This document shows positions 22,831 to 33,800 of a stretch of 64,000 bases of DNA, piece after piece. The notes under the pieces were generated by a model that saw nothing but the letters and a program-made list of their open reading frames with translations, searched no databases and had not been told where the DNA came from. The DNA is from Plasmodium malariae (taxonomy: Eukaryota; Apicomplexa; Aconoidasida; Haemosporida; Plasmodiidae). A program made the translations under genes and the position numbers. Location of the stretch: positions 434,001 through 498,000 of the forward strand of contig NC_041785.1 in the NCBI RefSeq assembly GCF_900090045.1, given 5' to 3'. How positions within the stretch are numbered: position 1 is the first letter of the stretch; each line of letters starts with the position of its first letter.

Positions 22831-24955
22831 TGTAGTAAAGAGAGGAAGTAAAAACAAACAAAAACAACAAGAAAAAAGAAAAAAAAATAATTAAAAAAAA
22901 AAAAAGATAGGATAATATGCTACATTATGGCGTTATCTAACTTCCCCCCGTTACTAATCCATTTTTTAGCAAAAATATCTTGGATCATAAAATTTTAAAT
23001 TTTCTTTATTCTAATAATAACATAAATATATTTTAACACATGTACACACATTATATAAGCATAACAGTTGTTAAAAAAAAAAAAAAAAAAAAGGAACATT
23101 AAAAACCTCACTTTCTCTTTGTAATCAATTCTGCAATTTAGTAAAGGATGAGCTCGAAGATCATATATATCTTGTATACTATTTTACCAATTTAATTACG
23201 TGCCTTAATTTAAACTTAAGTACATGCAAATTCTCTCCATATATAGTAAGCTGATTATCTGTTTTTACACTGTTTTATTTTTATTTTTGTTTTCAATACG
23301 TCATTATTTTTTGAGTTTAAAATATATACCAAAAATTATGAATACAAATAAAATACATTTACAATATTGGCATTCCTTTATATTTTGAATTATACTACCG
23401 CAACATTTTAGCATATTTTTAAAAAATTATTTGTTTCCTATTTCTTTTTAATTTTTTTTTTTTTTTAATTTTTGCATTGTATTTTAGGAAGTTAGTCCAT
23501 AATATGAAGCAGAGTAAAATGATGTGTGTACAAATATCTATCTATATATATATATTAGTATATATGTAAGTATTTATGTAAGTACGTATGCACGTACATG
23601 TTTATACTGCCCCTCCTGATGAGCAAACACTCAGAATGCCATTCCCGCAGTCTTGTTCGTGAATAACATTTCATTTCTTTGACAAGTGTTTCTTTCCTTT
23701 CTAATTTTCATAAAAAGGATACATCAATAAAAACATTAAAAAAATTTACAACAATATGAAAACATGATTAGATACCCAATTATATAGCATCAAAGTTCTT
23801 GCAAACCTTCCTTTTTTTCTCACCTATCAAAATAACACGACGAAATTAATCCTAGGTCTAAAATATAAATAAAAGTTTCTTATACCTCTAATGGGTGTAG
23901 TAAATTAGTGTAGAGCTTTCAATATAATGGCATTATTTTTTTTTGGAAAAAAAAAAAAAAGCTATAGTAGATAAATTATCACATATACACACATATACAC
24001 ACATATACATATATATATATATATATATATCAAAAAGTATAAAGATTTCCTTTATTAATGAGATATCTTTTGTTTCAAAAGTGCATTCTTAAATTTACAT
24101 TAGCTGTTTTTTATTTGAATATATATTTTATTTTTTATATTGTACAATATTGGGGGGATGACTTTACAAAAAAAAAAAAAAAAAAAAAAAAAGAAACTTG
24201 TATTTATATGTATAATACATAAAATTACATATATAATTACGAACGTACTAAATATGATCATTGTTTCAAAAAAAAAAAAAAAAATGGATAACACGAATTA
24301 TATTCAATTGGAATAAAAATATATTGTCATTTATTATTAATTTTCAAGAATTTATAAATGTTACTGCTCTTTATTTAAAATGCAGGTTTGTGGTGAACTT
24401 ATTTTATGTGTGTATCTTCTACTTTAACAGATGTATTATATATCTATATATATGTTCAAGATATGAAACACGAATTTATCGCTATTAAAATAAAATGTAA
24501 AAATCCCATGTACAAATGATCTATTAATTTGTATTATTGATTATTTGTTGTACTATATATTTATGTTGTTAGCTCTTAACTTTTAAAAAGTAAAAATTGG
24601 TAACAACACGAGGAACAACAAAAATATGTGGAATATGGCTGAATCAAGAAAAATAATTTTTTTTTGCATTTAATTTTTGGAAATTATTTAGATTAAAAAG
24701 ATGAGCAAAAATAGGAAGTCGCATGAACTCACTTTTTTTTTTTTTTTTTTTTTTTTGCTGTTATGTTATTTTTGCTTTTTTCCCTTTTTTACCTTTTATT
24801 CTTTTTTGTTATTTTATTTTTAATTTTTTTCATTTTTTTCTTTTTTTCATTTTTTGTCTTGTTCCTTTTATGTATTAACAACTTCACTAGCGGTGCATGG
24901 CAAATGTGCTAATGTTGCTTGTTACCTGCGATTGCCCATGTTATTAGTCGTAGGT
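22831..24955. other. Intergenic region upstream of GAA1, downstream of the WBP2-like gene
   Basis: About 2.1 kb holding the GAA1 promoter side and the 3' flank of the next minus-strand gene. It shows A tracts (23072-23092, 24170-24192, 24267-24283), a TA tract (24010-24031) and long T tracts (24729-24756). Short frames at 24100-24488 on both strands are hydrophobic or homopolymeric and I could not build a spliced gene from them. Confidence 0.5.
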
Positions 24956-27179
24956 CTAATTAATCGGCTGGTTATTTTCCTGACTTTTCGTCTGACTGTT
25001 CATCTGACTATTGGCCTGACTACTCGCCTGATCATTCGGTCGAATACTCTGGTGATCATTTTGTAGACTATACAAACCACTGCTTTGTTGGTAGTGATGA
25101 TAATTCTCTTGCTCACTATATGTTGGCAAGCTACAGTTTTGATTAAACGTATTGTTAAAATGCTCACTATATGCCGGATTGAACTGCTGACTATTTGGTT
25201 GGTTGTGAAGGGGATATATTCTTTGATTTCCTTGAGTTCTAATACCTGGTTGGTTATATGAAGCGTTACTATAATTATTTCCATAACTATTAGAATTACT
25301 ATTAATATTACTATTACCATAACTATTAGGGTTACTATTATTATAACTGTTGGTATCAGTATTGGTGTTACTATTACCATTAGCACTATTCATATTTGGA
25401 CCCTGATGATTATAGGTACCTCTATAATTTAGTTGATCGTAGTTAGATATATTGTTATGCTGATTATAATGTGTCATAGTACCTTCCGGATTATTATATA
25501 GTAATCTGTTATCTTGCTGGTTATAGTGCGGCAATAAACTATTATTCTGACTATCACAATTGGGTGGACCTACATTATTTTGATTGAAATTTTGCATATT
25601 ATTTGGTATATAAGTTTGTTGACCATAAGGTCCTCTATTGTTCGTTGAGTCGTAGTTACCCATATAACTGGGTTGACTATAATTCATCATATTACTTGCA
25701 TTATTCATATTATAATTACTATTATTATTACTACTATTATTGTTGCTACTACTATTACTGTTACCACTATTCTGTTGAGCTCCGTAAGGTCTTTTATAAA
25801 CTGGAATCTCTTTGTTATTTTGATTATTTGAAGATATATAATGATTCTGTGATATACCTTGAGGGTTATAAAGGTTTTCAGCATTAGGTTCATTTATATA
25901 TAGAAATGTTGGATCGTTAGGATCCACATAAGCATTAGAATTAGAAAAAAATTGTTCATTAAATTCATTTAAAGCACCTAAAGGTTTGTTTTTTTTTGCA
26001 GCATCATATACTTTAAAAAAATAATTTAAAAAACTACTACACTCTCCATTCAAAAACACAATATTCCATTTGCATGAACTCTTTAAACTATTTGGATGCT
26101 CAACTAATGGTTTTACAATACCCGAAAGATAATTTAATCCAAATACAGGCTGTTCAAATTTTGGTTTTTCAATTAAGTTTAAAGGCAATTCTACCCCTGT
26201 AAAATTCACGTTCGTTCTACTCTTTTCGCTTTTAACAAATACTAATCGTATGCTTGTTAAGAATATCATCCCGTCCTCCTTTATCGTTCTACAGAATTGC
26301 CAAAGAAGAGGAAACCCGACAGATATGTTCGCAAATGCGCATATATAAATATAAATATATATAAATATATATATATATATATGTATATATATATGGGTGT
26401 TTGAATACGTTCATAGATATGTACACACGTATGTGTATACATACAATCATACACAAAAGCATGTATATAAGCACATTCCCCCCCCAAATGCACTCCTCAA
26501 GGGCAAACTCATGTAAGTATGCACTGAACAGGACAATTCAATGAACTGTTCCCCACAAATACAATCTTAAATGTATGTATGTACGTTTGTACATACATTT
26601 TCGTGCGTGAAAGTACACTTGCACAAACGAATGTATAATTTATAGGACTTTGTAACAAAAAGGTTTAAGTTACCTATCAGGCAAATATAATTTCAATTTA
26701 ACATTTTCTCTTCTTAAATAGGTATATTCTGATCCTTTGTTGGCAGGAAATAAGTGATCTACGAAAAAAAAAAAAAAAAAATACAAAAATGAAAATTTCT
26801 CCTTAAATATTAAGGATGAAGAGACATTAGTAAATATATATGTAAATATTTACCCCTATATACGTACATATACATATATATATAAATAGATATATATATA
26901 TATGTACATATTTAGCTTTTTAATTTTGTTTAAATCATTTTGGTTTCTCAACACAGAGGCATCATTTTTCAAATGCGCAATAAAATAAAATAGTTTTTCT
27001 TTTTATATATATTGTCCTTTGTTTTACAATCATCTTTTCATCTTTTCATTTCTTTGTTTATTTGTTCATTTGTTAACTTGTTCTTTTGTTCTTTTGTTCT
27101 TTTGTTCTTTTATTTAATTTCCCCCTTGCTTATTTGCAAAATTACCATTCCCTTGAATTAACGTAGGATTTAGTGCCAT
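24956..27179 (-). CDS. WBP2-like GRAM-domain protein with Gln/Asn-rich tail
   Basis: Three exons: 27146-27179, 26674-26758, 24956-26288, with agreeing phases (1, then 2), 483 residues. Exon 1 encodes MALNPTLIQGN, close to the MALN start of animal WBP2. Then come ENVKLKLYLPDR, the junction to TIKEDGMIFLTSIRLVFVKS (compare the WBP2 pattern KGTVYLTPYRVIFLSK), and FEQPVFGLNYLSGIVKP (WBP2: IKQPVFGANYIKGTVK). These are the core strands of the GRAM/PH-like fold, which binds phospholipids or proteins. After about residue 170 the protein becomes Asn/Gln/Ser/Tyr-rich to the end, a prion-like composition. I see no PPxY motif, through which animal WBP2 binds WW domains. Function in Plasmodium is unknown; membrane contact or transcriptional roles are family-based guesses. 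Confidence 0.8.
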
Positions 27180-28255
27180 TTTTTAGCTTTGTATCAATTT
27201 TATATTTAGGAAAATATATGCTGTGCTATTATATAAAATTGTTCTTTTTTAGATTTGCTATATAAATGGCAAAAAATATATATGCGCCCTATATGTATGT
27301 ATATTTATATAAATAAAATACATATATATACACATATACATATATATACACATATACATATATATACACATATATACATATATTCACACAATACTTCTGT
27401 GTTCAGTATTTTTAAACATATATATATACATACATACATAAATATATGCATACATATTTGTATAAATCCTATTTCGCAGGGGAAAAAAGTAAAAGCCGAA
27501 GTGACCAATACGTTTACGCATGTATATATTTATGTGTACATATACATAAGTATGTTTTTTTATAAATGCATATGTTTTAATTTTATCTTACTGTTTAAAA
27601 AAAAATAAAATAAGCAAAAAGCAAACGTTATCATAATAACTTTATTTTTTAATTGTTTAGCCGAAAAATGAGGTAGAAAAAAAAAGAAAACTTATATATT
27701 AATATGTTCATATACATGCATATGCATATCCATATAATATACATGTATTTTCACTTAAGCATTCATGCACATATATAGTACACCCTATTCTGTTAATGCA
27801 TTTTAGAGTAAATACATTCACACAAAAAAATGTAGAATTAAAAGAGAATTGCTATAGATCGTTGCACACACAAACGAAAAAAAAAAAAATGAAAAAAAAA
27901 AAAAAAAAAAAAAATATAAACTTGTAATCTGCTTAATTATACATATTTTATTTTCTTAATTATTCAGTTGATCAAGTTGCAGTTTCCATTTGTACATCTT
28001 TTAATCTCATTGATGAACTATCTTTTTCATTCTATTTTTTTTTTTTTTAAAAAGCCTTTTGTAATTTTATACTAATTGTATAACGAATAATGGAGTGTGT
28101 ATAATGTAATAAATACAAAAAATAAAGGAAGCAAAAGAGGAGGGAAAAAAGGAGGGGGAAATGGAAGAAGGAAAAAAAAAAGGGAACAAAATAAGGAACA
28201 AAATACAACAAAATAAAGAACAAAATACAACAAAATAAGGAAAAAACAGCAAAAA
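27180..28255. other. Intergenic region upstream of the WBP2-like gene
   Basis: Contains TACATATATA-type microsatellites (27315-27450), A tracts (27880-27914) and no gene. A short TTCTTTTG-type repeat (27080-27112) lies just downstream in exon-1/intron territory. The purine-rich stretch 28105-28255 precedes a short open frame. Confidence 0.5.
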
Positions 28256-28408
28256 TGATAGAAAATGTTTCAATATTTTTTAACTCCTTTCCAATTCGTT
28301 GTGCATACAATATTTTTAAAGTTCTAAAATTTTTAGAAGAAAAGAAAAATCTTATGCTTAATACTAACTCACTTGAAGTAAAAGAACGCGTTGCATTATT
28401 ATTTTAAA
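28256..28408 (+). CDS. Possible 50-residue microprotein or exon
   Basis: ATG at 28256 to TAA at 28406-28408, encoding MIENVSIFFNSFPIRCAYNI and 30 more residues with mixed composition (FKVLKFLEEKKN, EVKERVALLF). It lacks the homopolymer bias of neighbouring false frames. It could be one exon of a longer gene, since a possible acceptor (AAACAG) precedes it and possible donors lie inside. No family recognised. Confidence 0.25.
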
Positions 28409-28938
28409 CTGTTAATTTTAATATCTGTAAAAGAACATATATTATGTGTTTTGAACATTTTTTTATATCTAAAGTGTACATATAATACTTAAGTTTATAT
28501 ATGCATAAGCAGTTCGTTATATGTTAATTAAGCGTATATATTTATAGGCTAACATTTATTATGTATTAATGTATGTATATATTCCTATATGTGTACATAT
28601 ATAAATGGAAAAACTTAAAGGTGCATAATCCCCATGTAATTATCATGCTATGTTACACTCGTTCTTATAAATTTTTATTCGTATAATGGAAGATCTTCCA
28701 TTACTATTAAAAGAAGATTAGCACATAAGTAGTTTGTGTTTATGCATTTGTTTTTATGGTTTCCTCCGCATTTTCGTTGCTTTGAAGGTAATTCATAGAA
28801 AGTTTTAAGCGTTACTTGTACTGGCCATATGAATATATATGTATACATATATATAGCACAGTGATAAATAAAAACAGAAAAAAAAAAAAAAAATGCTTTT
28901 CCAGACAATATTTACAGTTGTTCTTTTAAAATTAAAAG

Positions 28939-29153
28939 ATGTCAAAAAGAATAATTCCTTTTGTAATTATGTATGTACATATTTTTTTCTTTCCATCTTA
29001 ACCCAATAATATGCCATAAAAAAAGATACGTATTGTTTTACCTTCTTTGCCTTCTCTATATAATTGTATTTCTGTTTCAACAAGGTGTATTTGAACAAAT
29101 ATTTTACACTAAATGCTGTTCCACAAAAATGGAAAAATCATATAAATATGTAA
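28939..29153 (+). CDS. Possible two-exon 30-residue microprotein
   Basis: Exon 1 28939-28962 encodes MSKRIIPF; intron 28963-29084 (GTAATT...CAACAAG); exon 2 29085-29153 encodes VYLNKYFTLNAVPQKWKNHI plus NM and a stop. Both junctions are phase 0. The second exon has a protein-like mix of residues. A donor overlapping the last Met codon (GTAAAC) could extend the gene. The size would suit a small membrane or ribosomal protein, but I cannot name one. Confidence 0.25.
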
Positions 29154-30805
29154 ACACAATTTGGAAGTAACACAAAGGAATATTTAAGGATATTATGGAG
29201 GGACAGAAAAAAAAAAATAAATAAATAAAAAACTAGTACCAATTACACTAGATATCTGAATTCGAAAAACAATACTTCTGAAGGTAAATTTTGACATATT
29301 TATATTAAAAAAAAACAAAACAAAATAATGCTATATTCGTTCAACACACTTTTAATTGCTTATAGAAGGGAGTATTTATAAATATATTTTTATCCTTTTG
29401 TTACGTCCTATGTTAGATTAATTAAACACCTTTCAATTATTTTTAAGCATAATTTTTAAAAATAAATTTTATTAAGTGGGATTTTATCCTATTTATGTAT
29501 ATTTCACAGTATTCTGTAGATCTATTATTATTTTATTTTTTTTTTTTTTATTGTTCCATTGATTACAATATTTGTACGTTTTTACAATTGTAGAGATTTA
29601 TATGGTCTACCATTTTAGTAATTTTTAATATAATGTAAGCTGAACAGTATTTTATTGTATACCTTTAGAAGTATACCATTCAATGATCGTTTTATTTACG
29701 AAAACGAAGAGGTTATTCGTGGGTAGGTGGTCTTGTTTGAATTTTTTCTCTTTTTTTTTCTTTTTTTTGTTATAAGAGTAAAAAATTTTTTTTTTTTTTT
29801 TTTTTTTTTATGCGTCAATGTGACCTATTTTCATTTTTTTATAATTTGTTTCTTTAATTATAAAATAGCAAAAAAGGGTGTGGAGTATGAAATTCGGTAA
29901 AATGTAGTCTTCTTTATATAAATCGCTGAATTGGAGAGGCACAAAAAGAAACTAACCCAAGGGATGTGTAAAATGACTAAATGCTAGAAAGGAATTCAAT
30001 TCATTTATCACTTCTTGTTACTAATAACACGTAGTACCATTTTTATATTATATTGCGTGAGATAGTGAGATATATAGTATGCTGTTATGTGATTCTGACT
30101 TATTTTTCATTTTCTTATTACTTTTTCCGTTTTCGTGTTTATGGCAGAGTTTTCTGAAAAAGTTCCTGACGTTTTTACAATTCCCTCTTCATTATATTCA
30201 CATCCTGCTTAAGGTATATTACGCAAATTAAATAATTCGAACTACTTGATTATTTTTATGTATGTTATGAAATCTCTTCTGTTTGTTACTACAAGTTTAT
30301 CACAATTTTATCCTCTGTTTGAACATAATTAAAAAATTTTTTATTTTTTTTTTTTATTTTTTTTTTTTTTTTTTTTTTTATTATTATTATTTTTTATTAT
30401 TATTTTTTTTATTTTTTTTATTATTATTATTTTTTATTATTATTATTATTTATTATTATTATTATTTATTATTATTATTTATTATTATTATTATTTATTA
30501 TTATTATTATTTATTATTATTATTTTTTTTTTTATTTCTTGTCTTGTTTTCAGGAAACAAACGAAATATACTCAGTATTACATAGCAAGTGGAACTAAGC
30601 ATTTTGGAAATCATAATAAAAAGGAAAAAAAAAAAAAAAAAAAAAAAAATAAGAAAAATACAGTAAAATATAATATACCATAGAATAGTGAATCCAGACA
30701 TAGAGCAGCATAGTGCAACATAGCATAATTTAGTGCAGTACAAACTTCCCAGCGTGGGGCAGCTCGACCCACTGTACCTTGGTGCGGTATAAGAAGAGAA
30801 AGAAG
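29154..30805. other. Upstream region of XPF
   Basis: About 1.6 kb of promoter-side DNA. It has poly(dT) tracts (29790-29810), a very long T and TTA/ATT block (30335-30536) and a run of A (30624-30649). I see no gene. The last 150 bp before the XPF start are noticeably less A+T-rich, with repeated TAGTG/CATAG words. Confidence 0.5.
30335..30536. repeat. Poly(dT) and ATT trinucleotide microsatellite
   Basis: A block of T homopolymers merging into ATT repeats with periodic loss of one base, about 270-470 bp upstream of the XPF start. The Tyr/Phe/Ile-rich frame through it is an artefact. Confidence 0.9.
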
Positions 30806-33800
30806 ATGAGTCCCCTGTATTACGAAAAGAAAATTGTGAAGAAGCTAATACAACACGACTCCTTAGTATTACTAGCAAACGGTTTCAACGAACTGAACAT
30901 TTTAGCTATTTTTATTTTTTACTACCAAAATAGATGTCTATGGTATGAAAAGTACATAACCAATGATGAAAACATCTTCTTCGGTTTGTTTAAACTAAAT
31001 ATACATAAAGATGTTGATGAAAATGAGTTGTTCAAAAATTCAAATAAACAGAATTACGAGAATTTAAACGAATTTGCTAGTACAAGTAGGTCAGAAGTTA
31101 TTATCGATAACATTGATTGTGACTCTGGAAATAACCCAAAAGAATGTAGCTGTGATGGTGCACATAAAACCATTAGAGATGGCCATATTATAAGTAATAA
31201 GGTAAACTTTGAAAATAAGAACAAATTAATTTTTATACTGAACGTTTCCCCGAAGGAGTATAACTTATTCCTAAAATATCAACTTATGTTATGTGAAGGT
31301 ATTAGCAAATTTGATAAAGTATTCAATGATAGTGTTAAAATAAATTACTTAAAAACTCAGTATATACGAAACCAAAAATCTAATGAACGAATTGAGATGT
31401 ATATTAGAAGAGGTGTGTACTTTATCTCTTCTAATGTTTTATTAATTGATTTATTAACATTTAAAATAATCCCTGAAATTATTGATGGTATTTTTATATG
31501 TAAAAGTCATAAACTTATTTACAGTGTTAAAGAGCTTTTTATTATAGAGTTATACAGAAAGAGAAATAAATATGGATTCATAAAAGGAATTAGTAATAAT
31601 AAAAAATTAATAAATAATCAACACATATTAAATATAGCACATAAGTTATATATGAAAAAAGTATATTGTTATCCAAGATTTCATAAAAATGTCCATTTAT
31701 CGTTAAATAATAAATTTATACAACCAAATATATATGAAATAAATCTAAATCTACCTACAAGTACAAACAAAATAGAAGAAAATATTCTAAATCTAATACA
31801 TTACTTAAATTTAGAAATTAAAAAATTCCACACTTTTCATGATTTTGATATCAACTCTTTACTCTATTCTGATAGTGCAGAAAATTATACTATGAATTAT
31901 ATTAAAACAAAAAGTCTTACATATAATACCAAAAAACTGCTCAAAGAAATTATTACTCTTGTTAATATATTATATAATTTATATATATATGATGATGTTA
32001 TATTTTATAACTACCTTAAAAATTTAAAAGAAGCAGATAAGGAATCTACTTGGATGTACTGTAATGAGGCAAATGAAATATTTCACATAGCCAATCAAAG
32101 GAAAAACATGTTTTTAAATAAAATTAATATGGATAATACTGTAGATGCTAACGAAGTAGACAACATACAAACCATTATACATAGAATTCAGTATGAGCAG
32201 AGATATTTTCATAAATCGTATGAAATCAAAAGAGAACAAAATGAAATATACAAATGGATATACGAGCTCGTATACAAAAGAGATATAAACATAAGAGAAT
32301 ATAAAAAAATTCTGTTAAAAAAAAAAAAAGAAAAAAAAAAATACGAATCATCTCAGTCTTTTCTCAACAAGAGAAGAAACTGCAACACAGGGAAGGAACA
32401 ACAACAAAACATGCTTCTAAATGGAAAGGTAAAAACGCACTTCCGCGAAGGTAACAACAAATATGCCTCCCTTTGTAAAAGTGAAAGATACCACGACCAG
32501 CAAAGTGAAATGGAGTACAATTCCGAGGTGCAAAATTATACAAGTAATACAAATACAAAGGGTCATATGAGTACCTCTAAACTAAATAATTACCCATCTG
32601 TAGACAGAAAAAATATATTTAATTATATAAAGAATAAGGAGATAAATAGTAAAGCAGATGCACTTGATGAGGGGGATAAAGATAGCGTACTTATGGTAGG
32701 GCATCCAAAGGTGAAGCAAGAGAGGCGGATTTATAGCACTGAACTGCAGGAAGAAGAAAGGGAGGGAGCGTCAAAAGGAGAAGGAGTTCACGGAAGAAAA
32801 GCCAAGGAGGAGGAGGGAAAGGAAAACGAGAGGATAATTCACAGTATAGTAATGGATCGCGCGCAAATTGAAGAACATAAAAATTGCCATAATAGCAGTA
32901 GTTGTAATAGTAATAATAACAATAGTGTAAATAATAACTGCAGTAATAGTCGAAGTAATAATGGTAATGGCAATAGTTATAGTAGTAGTAATAATGAGGA
33001 GGATGAAGGAAAGACCCTCAACGATGGAAAGCAAGTGAGAAAAGTGGACTACCCGATTGCGATAATAGTCGATAATTTCTATACTCAAAAAGAATTTTAT
33101 AATTTGCTCATTCACAAAAATGAGAATAACGTAAACCTCAAATTTTTTCTAAAATCAGAGGAAAAAATGAAGGTGTATAACATTTCCGATGACTCATCGA
33201 ACGGATCATATGAATCCAATATGTCTAATTCGTCTAATTCGTCTAATTCGTCGTACTCGTCGAAAAAGACTTTTCAGCGTGATCATAACTTCCCATCTTT
33301 AGATTTCGTTAATTTTCATATTCCAAACTATGCGATAAAGGAAAAAACGGATAACTTGAAATATATAAAACCCCACGTTTATATTTTATGTATTAATAAA
33401 AATTACGATACTGTTTATACATCTGAAAACTTTCTTGATGATTGCTCTGAAAAGATGAATTCGATAAATCGCGCTACTCATAAGGGATGTTTCGTGCGGG
33501 GACAAAAGGAGGGAAAAACGGATAGGCAGGAGGTGAACACTGTCGGGTTGAATAATAGCGGTGTATATAGCGGCCAAGCAAATGGCTGCAGAGTGAACTA
33601 CAGTAAAGATCGACCTTCCAAGAAGAACCAAAGAGAGAAACGCTTTTTTGAAATAAATGAATACTGTGGTAATTTGGATTTCCTAGAACTATTTCTAATG
33701 TGGATAAAGCCGTATAGAATTATCCTAACCACTCTAGATTTAAGTATCTTTAGAAATGTGGAAATTTATTGTGCTAGGTTGTTTCAGCATAACGTGTACA

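Noticed and set aside
30779..30805. Earlier start for XPF
   Set aside because: The frame is open upstream but without an ATG; the first Met at 30806 matches the XPF N-terminus.
30507..30878. Minus-strand 123-codon frame overlapping the XPF start
   Set aside because: It crosses the ATT microsatellite and lies antisense to the XPF N-terminus, which is clearly coding on the other strand.
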